Positions 24,019 to 28,894 of a stretch of DNA of 28,894 nucleotides are shown here, piece after piece. How positions within the stretch are numbered: position 1 is the stretch's first letter; the number at the start of each line of letters is the position of its first letter. Made by a program: the position numbers and the translations under genes. Source of the stretch: an uncultured Eubacteriales bacterium (GTDB taxonomy: Bacteria; Bacillota; Clostridia; Christensenellales; CAG-314); the NCBI GenBank assembly GCA_948938605.1, contig CARAIG010000009.1, positions 1-28,894 of the forward strand, read 5' to 3'. Under the pieces are notes generated by a model. The model was not told the DNA's origin. It made no database searches and was given only the letters and a program-made list of their open reading frames with translations.

Positions 24019-25197
24019 TTAAATAAGTTTATACGCTTTGCTGCGTTGTTCGGGCGTAAATGTGTACAGTGCGGAAGCTGCGGCAAAATACAAGTTATTG
24101 CCGCCGCACACGCCGTCGACATTAAGCATTTCGCCCAAAGCGGTTATTCCGTTAGGCAAAGCAAGGGTTTTTAAATCTATGTAGCGTTCGTCGATTCCCC
24201 CTGCCGTCACTTGGCTCATCGAATAATCCAACAGCCTTGCAAAATCGAAAGAAAGATTTTTAGCGGCATACGAAAGTTTAGACACGTCCGAACGGTTATC
24301 GCAGCTTTTGACAATGCTTTCGGCTATTTTGTTGTGCAACAGTCCGTAAAACAAGCGCTGCGGCTGCTCGCCCGACTTCAACCTGAAATACAGTATTTCT
24401 TCCAAATCCCATTGGCTGAACTTTGGCAGCAGGTCAAGCACAAATTTGTAATTACCTTGCTTGCCCTGCACAATTCTGCGGGCAATTACCGCAGATAAAT
24501 TGAAAATACATATACCCGACAAGCCGTAATCCTTAAACAATACTTCGCCGCTTTCCTTTGCAATAGGTACTGCGCCGTCCATTAGCGACACGTCCGCCTT
24601 TGCGCGCAAGCCGTTTAAAACGTGGTCGATTGTTTTGGTTTTGACGGGAACGAGCGACGGGCTTAAAGGGGTAAAATACTCCTTGGGGATAACGCTGAAA
24701 ACGTTTGTTTCGTTGGCTTGGCTTTTGCTGCCGCAAGCGGCGACTACCTTGTCGAAACGGTAATTTGTGCGGTCGATTAACACTTCGTACCCTTTGTCGA
24801 CTGGGCGGACATTGAATACTTCCGCATCGCAAATTATTTTACCGCCGTATTTTTCTACTTGGTTACGCAAACAGTCAACTACGTTAGACGCGCTTTCGCA
24901 AAAGGGATACATACGTCCTTCGCTGTCTTCAAAAACGTAAATGCCTACGCTTTGCAAAAACTTAATATATTCGTCAACGCTGATTTCCGCAAGCACTTTG
25001 TTTGCGACGGAGCTTTTGTTAAAGCATGCGGGCGTAACGCGCGCATTGCCGATATTGCATTTGCCGTTGCCCGTCATAGATATTTTTTTGCCGACGCGGG
25101 TATTCCGTTCCACAACGGTAACGTCTTGTCCGTTTTTTGCGGCGACGATTGCGTAAGTTAGCCCCGCCATTCCGCCGCCTATGACTAAAATTTTCAT
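24019..25197 (-). CDS. NAD(P)/FAD-dependent oxidoreductase, HI0933/YtfP-like
   Basis: A 392-residue flavoprotein of the HI0933 (YhiN/YtfP-like) family. Starts MKILVIGGGMAG with the dinucleotide-binding motif at 7-12, VVERN for the ribose, then GKKISMTGNGKCNIGN, the family signature (GKK-x5-GxGxCN). GLSGICIFNLSAV and the C-terminal VTAGGIDERYIDLKT plus GEMLNVDGVCGGNNLYFAAASA, the closing FAD contact, are also present. Substrate unknown. A longer frame begins at 25251, but ATG 25197 has GGAG at 7-10 nt and gives the family start. Promoter TTGACT-17-TAAAAT predicts a ~88-nt leader with two overlapping hairpins. First gene of the operon with the COG2509 protein. Confidence 0.92.
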   Translation of the reverse strand: MKILVIGGGMAGLTYAIVAAKNGQDVTVVERNTRVGKKISMTGNGKCNIGNARVTPACFNKSSVANKVLAEISVDEYIKFLQSVGIYVFEDSEGRMYPFCESASNVVDCLRNQVEKYGGKIICDAEVFNVRPVDKGYEVLIDRTNYRFDKVVAACGSKSQANETNVFSVIPKEYFTPLSPSLVPVKTKTIDHVLNGLRAKADVSLMDGAVPIAKESGEVLFKDYGLSGICIFNLSAVIARRIVQGKQGNYKFVLDLLPKFSQWDLEEILYFRLKSGEQPQRLFYGLLHNKIAESIVKSCDNRSDVSKLSYAAKNLSFDFARLLDYSMSQVTAGGIDERYIDLKTLALPNGITALGEMLNVDGVCGGNNLYFAAASALYTFTPEQRSKAYKLI

Positions 25198-25212
25198 TCG
25201 ATTACTCCGATA

Positions 25213-25273
25213 CGGCACAAAACTGCCGCTGTCTACGTTTTGCAAAAACATATGTGCCGTTATGCTTTAACGG
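25213..25273 (-). promoter_or_regulatory. structured 5' leader of the FAD-oxidoreductase operon
   Basis: Two stems that share bases: CCGTTA/TAACGG (25257-25262 with 25268-25273) and the longer CGGCACA/TGTGCCG (25213-25219 with 25253-25259), the second enclosing a small GTTTT/AAAAC hairpin and ending about 10 nt before the ribosome binding site. They cannot fully form together. No known riboswitch class was recognised. Confidence 0.35.
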
Positions 25274-25291
25274 ACATTTTGCTATGCAAAT

Positions 25292-25320
25292 ATTTTAACT
25301 AAAATAAATAAATTAGTCAA
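25292..25320 (-). promoter_or_regulatory. promoter of the FAD-oxidoreductase operon
   Basis: TTGACT (25315-25320), 17-nt spacer, TAAAAT (25292-25297) on the minus strand, starting just past the aspartate kinase stop codon. Confidence 0.7.
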
Positions 25321-25329
25321 CACAAAAAT

Positions 25330-26409
25330 TCAGTCGATAAACCCGTACGCCTTTAATTGTTTATAGAGTGACGAAACTATCGATTTGCTTGTGACGATTT
25401 CCAAAATGTTTTGACGGCACGTAAAGGACATAACCGAGACGTTTTCGCATATGTACATTTTACCGAAAGCACAATTTTCCGTTTGATTGCGTTTGAAAAA
25501 GTCCGACATAAAACCTACGATTAAGTGCCTGTCAAGATTGAACAAAATTGTTGTGACGGTATTGCCGCGGCCGTCAAGTTTTTCGGCAATGGACAAAATT
25601 TTGCTGTGCGAACGGCAGTTGGATATTAGCGTAGAACTGCCGCAAGGGTTGTAATAATTGCCGATTTTTATCGGTATGCCGAACTGTTTGCAGGGCATTA
25701 CGGCGGACGGATTTAATACTTGCGCACCTGCTTGCGCAAGGTCGAACATCTGATCGTAACTGAGCGCAAAAACAGTGGAAACATCAAATACTTTTGCAGG
25801 ATCGGCAACGGTAACGCCGTAACTGTCCGTCCAATTTTCATACAGGTTTGCACCGGTTGCAGCCGCACAAAGCGAGCCCGTAATGTCGCTTCCTCCACGC
25901 GAAAACAGTTGGCGTTGAGCATTTAGCGAACCGTAAAAACCGCCCGTTACAGCTAATCCTACGCCGTCAAACGCGTTGCACATACTTTTTAACGTGTCCT
26001 TTAAACGCAAACCGCGCCGCGAAAAGTGCACAATTTGCTCCGCTTCCACATAGGTGGCGGACAGGTATTTTGCGACTATTTTTGCGGACAATTCTTCCCC
26101 TAACGACATACAGTATTCCAAGTTGTACTTAACTGCCCGCGAGCGTGCGTCGAACAGCAATTCGTCAACGTCAATACCGACGGAATTGACGTAAACAAGG
26201 CGGCGGTATTTGTCGGCAAACGATTGCCAAAGCCGATTGTTACGCGTAAGATAAAAATTTTTTAAAAGGTCGGTTGCTTTGACGTCATTGTAAAATTCCT
26301 TGCCGATTGCCGACACTACCACAACGTTATGCGACTTGCTTATACAACTTTTTATAAAATGCAAATTGGTAGGCGTAATTGCCGTACCCCCGAATTTAGC
26401 GGTAATCAT
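25330..26409 (-). CDS. aspartate kinase with short regulatory region
   Basis: Catalyses ATP-dependent phosphorylation of aspartate, the first step to lysine, diaminopimelate, threonine and methionine. In 359 residues it shows KFGGTAI (5-11, family KFGGTS), VVVSAIGK, SLGEELSAKIVAKYL, FSRGGSDITG (about 168) and GAQVLNPSAVMPC, all of the amino acid kinase domain (1-265). Only ~90 residues remain for the ACT region, where most aspartokinases have two ACT domains in 130-160 residues, so feedback control may be reduced or altered. The start ATG has no Shine-Dalgarno; a TACAAT lies 5 nt upstream, again hinting at a leaderless mRNA, but no good -35 is present. The partial ddh gene at the right end belongs to the same pathway. 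Confidence 0.88.
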   Translation of the reverse strand: MITAKFGGTAITPTNLHFIKSCISKSHNVVVVSAIGKEFYNDVKATDLLKNFYLTRNNRLWQSFADKYRRLVYVNSVGIDVDELLFDARSRAVKYNLEYCMSLGEELSAKIVAKYLSATYVEAEQIVHFSRRGLRLKDTLKSMCNAFDGVGLAVTGGFYGSLNAQRQLFSRGGSDITGSLCAAATGANLYENWTDSYGVTVADPAKVFDVSTVFALSYDQMFDLAQAGAQVLNPSAVMPCKQFGIPIKIGNYYNPCGSSTLISNCRSHSKILSIAEKLDGRGNTVTTILFNLDRHLIVGFMSDFFKRNQTENCAFGKMYICENVSVMSFTCRQNILEIVTSKSIVSSLYKQLKAYGFID

Positions 26410-26754
26410 TGTATATTGTATGAGTGTAACGGCGGAATTTTGTTACAAAAAACGACAATAAAAATAACCCGCTGAAATAAATTCAACGGGAATGAGATGA
26501 CAAGGGAAATAAAGAATAATGCGGAGTGCGGAATGCGGAATTAAGGTAACGTATTTTATATGTCAGTAGGAATATAGTATATACAATTGCACGTTGTTTC
26601 TTAGATCCTTCGACTCACTGCGTTCGCTCAGGATGACATATATTTTGAATGCTTAATGCGTAATTGCGGTTGAGTTTAATTTAATTGCGGTGGGCAAGAG
26701 TCTGCCCACCCTACGATGATGTTTAACGCAGTAGATGCCCTATATTCCCCTTAT
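26410..26754. other. repeat-filled interval upstream of aspartate kinase
   Basis: Contains the stem-loop at 26455-26490, AATGCGGAAT filler, a CCT/AGG hairpin repeat (26602-26639), a GGTGGGCA palindrome (26689-26710), and directly behind it GTTTAACGCAGTAGATGCC (26721-26739), matching the right end of an E element without its left half. No gene, and no lysine riboswitch sequence was recognised. Confidence 0.6.
26455..26490 (-). terminator. possible terminator or attenuator ahead of aspartate kinase
   Basis: On the minus strand CCCG-T-TGAA pairs with TTCA-G-CGGG (one mismatch), followed by TTATTTTTATT. It lies ~50 nt before the aspartate kinase start, so it either ends transcription from the cdaA unit or acts as an attenuator. 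Confidence 0.45.
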
Positions 26755-26879
26755 CTAAGCCCGTAAAAACGAGCAAGACAAGGCAAACAAGACGGTGGCA
26801 AAGGAGCGTATACGGACATACGTGACTGCGCCCACCGTTCGCAGTTTAACGCAGTATTGCGATGTTTATACGGGCTTAG
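26755..26879 (-). repeat. E element copy 5, long hairpin on the stop codon of the 44-residue gene
   Basis: A 125-nt hairpin. CTAAGCCCGTA at 26755-26765 pairs perfectly with 26869-26879; including the next bases 15 of 16 match. The gene-side arm contains the TAA stop (26876-26878). Middle stem ACGGTGG/CCACCGT (26792-26798 with 26832-26838), tip GCGTAT/ATACGT (26806-26811 with 26818-26823). Shares CGAGCAAGACAAGGC and AACGCAGTATTGCGA with copy 4. Confidence 0.75.
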
Positions 26880-27010
26880 AAGGAGTAGAATAAGACCAAC
26901 GTCATCAACGCCGCACAAGCTATGGCAAGAAGCAGCAGTCCGAAGTAATGCTTAAAAAAGTGTTTAATACGCATAGCGCCGTTACGCTTTCCGTTACTAT
27001 TCTTCTTCAT
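26876..27010 (-). CDS. 44-residue single-pass membrane protein overlapping cdaA
   Basis: A small gene not previously named that I can see: ATG at 27010, stop TAA at 26876-26878. It overlaps the last 14 nt of cdaA in another frame, so translation is probably coupled, and GGGGG lies about 10 nt upstream. The product has a very basic start (MKKNSNGKRNGAMRIKHFFK) and one hydrophobic helix at about 23-43 (YFGLLLLAIACAALMTLVLF). In most Bacillota the gene after cdaA encodes CdaR/YbbR, which has one N-terminal membrane helix and several outer domains; here only a helix-sized protein remains and the stop lies in a long hairpin element. It could be a native small partner of CdaA or a cdaR truncated by the element. 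Confidence 0.6.
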   Translation of the reverse strand: MKKNSNGKRNGAMRIKHFFKHYFGLLLLAIACAALMTLVLFYSF

Positions 27011-27845
27011 TGTGCAACAACCCCCATATACTTATTTCCGCGGCTTTATCCGAAAGCCCCATTGCGCATTCCAAAATTGCTTTAAGTTGGTTTGCGTCCA
27101 AATAACGCTTGACTTTACCGTCGCGCACAGCCGAGATAATACCCGTTTCCTCACTTACCACCAACGCGGTTAAACTGGGGAATGCTTCGGACACGCCGAT
27201 TGCCGCGCGGTGACGGGTACCGAATTCACGCGGAAGATTGTGCGCTTGCGTTAACGGCAAGTAACAACCTGCCGAAATTATTTTGTTGTCGGTAATGACA
27301 ACCGCACCGTCGTGAAGCGGAGTTTTGGGGAAGAACAGCGTTTCGAGCAATTCCGCCGAAATTTCCGCATTAACCCTTGTGCCGCTTTCCAATATGGTGT
27401 CGGACAAGTCGTCCGCAACAATAATGAGCGCACCGGTATCGGCTTTACTAAGGCGCAAGCACGCCTTTACTATTTCCGCAACGGACTTGTTTAAATCTTC
27501 GCGCCCGTATTCGTCTTCGGAATCCAAACGTTTAAATGAAGCGCGGAACAAATCGCGGTGGAAATCCTGCGAAAACAGCACTACGCCCGCTATGCAGATA
27601 AGCCCGAGAACAAACAAAGCCACAAAACTGATTACACCTTTTGACAACACGAACGACAATCCGAAAACAACCAGTATCCCTATAACGGCGATAATGGTGA
27701 GCGTACGCATATTGCACTTGTGCGCATAGAAGAAAAGCACGTAAAAGACGGTTGTCAATATCAACAACAATCCTACGCGTCCGACTATATCCAGCACGCT
27801 GCCCGATGTAAAAAACTTTGTTATAAATTCCCAAAACATATCCAA
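26997..27845 (-). CDS. cdaA: diadenylate cyclase CdaA
   Basis: Membrane-bound cyclase making c-di-AMP from two ATP; c-di-AMP controls potassium uptake, turgor and cell wall. Three N-terminal membrane helices at about 22-41, 47-68 and 72-91, then the DAC domain with DGA at 179-181 (HDGAVVITDNKI) and RHR at 211-213 (GTRHRAAIG), both catalytic. Length 282 from a TTG at 27845, which has GGG 5 nt upstream; an ATG two codons later (27839) would give 280 residues and cannot be excluded. Unlike the usual cdaA-cdaR-glmM order, it is followed by an overlapping 44-residue membrane protein gene. Divergent from ddh. Confidence 0.96.
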   Translation of the reverse strand: MDMFWEFITKFFTSGSVLDIVGRVGLLLILTTVFYVLFFYAHKCNMRTLTIIAVIGILVVFGLSFVLSKGVISFVALFVLGLICIAGVVLFSQDFHRDLFRASFKRLDSEDEYGREDLNKSVAEIVKACLRLSKADTGALIIVADDLSDTILESGTRVNAEISAELLETLFFPKTPLHDGAVVITDNKIISAGCYLPLTQAHNLPREFGTRHRAAIGVSEAFPSLTALVVSEETGIISAVRDGKVKRYLDANQLKAILECAMGLSDKAAEISIWGLLHNEEE

Positions 27846-28156
27846 AAATTCCCTTTAAGAAAAATGTTTTTTAGCGCATTTTGTCACAATTTAAACTTTT
27901 AACCGTCTTTTTTGGTAAAAAATACAAGTTTGCATTACTGTAAAAAAGCTGTTAAACATTGTGAAACATTATTTTACTTATATATAATACAATATTTTAT
28001 AAAAAAAATAAAGCATATATCTCAATATTTTACTACTTTTTTCAGTAATTTTGTGTTTTTTTTATCTAAACGGCAATTTGGGTTAAACATTCGTCATATT
28101 CTATTAATTATATAGCTGTTTTTTATTTAGTAAGCATTGAGCATTAGGAGGGAAAA
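27846..28156. other. divergent AT-rich promoter region between cdaA and ddh
   Basis: 311 nt, very AT-rich, with no open frame of note and none of the dispersed repeats seen elsewhere. Promoters for cdaA (minus) and ddh (plus) must lie here, but no -35/-10 pair is good enough to call; TATATATAATAC (about 27980) is the closest -10-like sequence. Confidence 0.4.
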
Positions 28157-28894
28157 ATGAAACTGTCAATTGTAGGCTACGGTAATTTAGGCAAAAGTTT
28201 GGAAGAAAAAATCAACGGGCGGGACGACTTGGAGTTGGTTGCAGTATATTCGCGCAGGAACTTGGACAACGCTAAATACCGTCCGTTAAAGCAAATTGAA
28301 AACGACACCGAAACGGAAGTTATGCTGATTGCTTTGGGCAGTTATTTAGACGTACGCGAAAACGCCAAACTGCTGAGCAAATTCGATACGGTGGACAGCT
28401 TTGACACGCATTCGGAAATGCAAGCATACAAAAAGGAATTGACTAACTTCAACAAAAACCGTTTGGCGCTTGTGGGACTGGGATGGGACCCCGGCGTACT
28501 TAGCTTGATACGCGGTGCAATCAGCCTAGGCAACAAAGTCACTACCGTTTGGGGCAAAGGAATATCGCAAGGACACTCCAACGCAATACGCAGCGTTGAC
28601 GGCGTTATAGACGCAGTTCAGTTTACGGTACCTAAGCAAAACTACTTGGAATTGATTGAAAACGGCGAAACGGACAGCAAAAAACTGCACGACCGCTTGT
28701 GTTACGTTGCGTGCGTGGACAGCGACAAAAAGCAAGCGGAAAAGGAAATAAGAAGTATGCAAAATTACTTTGCGGGATACGACGTGCAAATTAATTTTGT
28801 AACGCCCGCACAGGTACGCGAATTAAAAAAAGACACGCGCCACAGCGGTCAGACATTTTGTTACGGCAACGGTTACAAAGCATCGGCAAAAATC
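28157..28894 (+). CDS. ddh: meso-diaminopimelate dehydrogenase, 3' end outside the window
   Basis: Partial, 246 codons visible of about 325. NADPH-dependent conversion of tetrahydrodipicolinate plus ammonia directly to meso-diaminopimelate, the one-step route to lysine and peptidoglycan cross-links. Starts MKLSIVGYGNLGKS (Rossmann GxGxxG at 7-12), then VDSFDTHSEM and LVGLGWDPGVLSL, the conserved DxxWDPG-type block, followed by GKGISQGHSNAIRSVDGVIDAVQFTVP, characteristic of Ddh. The ATG at 28157 has AGGAGG 5-6 nt upstream. Aspartate kinase, the first enzyme of the pathway, is encoded 1.7 kb away on the other strand. Confidence 0.95.
   Translation, partial: MKLSIVGYGNLGKSLEEKINGRDDLELVAVYSRRNLDNAKYRPLKQIENDTETEVMLIALGSYLDVRENAKLLSKFDTVDSFDTHSEMQAYKKELTNFNKNRLALVGLGWDPGVLSLIRGAISLGNKVTTVWGKGISQGHSNAIRSVDGVIDAVQFTVPKQNYLELIENGETDSKKLHDRLCYVACVDSDKKQAEKEIRSMQNYFAGYDVQINFVTPAQVRELKKDTRHSGQTFCYGNGYKASAKI

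Noticed and set aside
26410..26875. Lysine riboswitch upstream of aspartate kinase
   Set aside because: The interval is filled with repeats and none of the conserved lysine-riboswitch blocks was recognised.

Overview
The window looks like a chromosomal segment of an uncultured Bacillota (Clostridia-type, probably gut) bacterium. The reasons are the gene set (PcrA with the Gram-positive C-terminal domain, a CdaA-type diadenylate cyclase, a meso-diaminopimelate dehydrogenase), strong AGGAG ribosome binding sites on many genes, and sigma-A-like promoters. This placement is an inference from gene content only. Almost everything is ordinary chromosomal housekeeping. No phage, plasmid, CRISPR or transposase gene is visible.

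Layout. 177-3674 (-): a three-gene operon of a YigZ/IMPACT protein, a flavin reductase-like protein and PcrA helicase. 3998-5203 (-): tyrosyl-tRNA synthetase. 5495-7958 (-): ABC ATPase plus membrane permease. 8158-8463 (-): TfoX N-domain protein. 8989-10290 (-): RarA. 10481-11902 (-): a LysR regulator followed 3 nt later by inorganic pyrophosphatase. 12246-13361 (-): HemW-like radical SAM protein. 13968-14291 (-): small membrane protein. 14896-16698 (-): LepA. 16825-17667 (-): acyltransferase-like membrane protein (DUF1624 type). 17808-21978 (+): glycerophosphodiester phosphodiesterase and an 1127-residue membrane-anchored repeat protein with seven Cys-His-His-Cys knuckles. 22403-25197 (-): two FAD-dependent oxidoreductases. 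25330-26409 (-): aspartate kinase with a short regulatory region. 26876-27845 (-): CdaA overlapped by a 44-residue single-pass membrane protein. 28157 to the end (+): partial meso-diaminopimelate dehydrogenase.

The gaps between genes are the unusual part. They are packed with non-coding repeats of at least four types: 35-60 nt imperfect hairpins of the form GAT-xxx ... x'x'x'-ATGAC, a GGTGGGCA palindrome, a ~135 nt composite repeat, and a ~280 nt duplicated block. Most striking are five 115-180 nt multi-tier hairpins (called E elements here). Each sits exactly on the stop codon of a minus-strand gene (pcrA, the ABC permease, rarA, lepA, and the small gene after cdaA). The outer stem of each is built from that gene's own last codons or stop-proximal bases, so its sequence differs at every locus but still pairs. 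Inner stems also vary in a compensatory way, while bulge sequences stay constant. I regard this as the best candidate for an undescribed element.

Regulation visible in sequence: good promoters for GDPD, rarA, lepA, the DUF1624 gene and the FAD-oxidoreductase operon; two of these (rarA, DUF1624 gene) predict leaderless mRNAs. Several operons embed the Shine-Dalgarno sequence of the next gene in the last codons of the previous one. Terminators are clear after ppa and after the 1127-residue protein gene.
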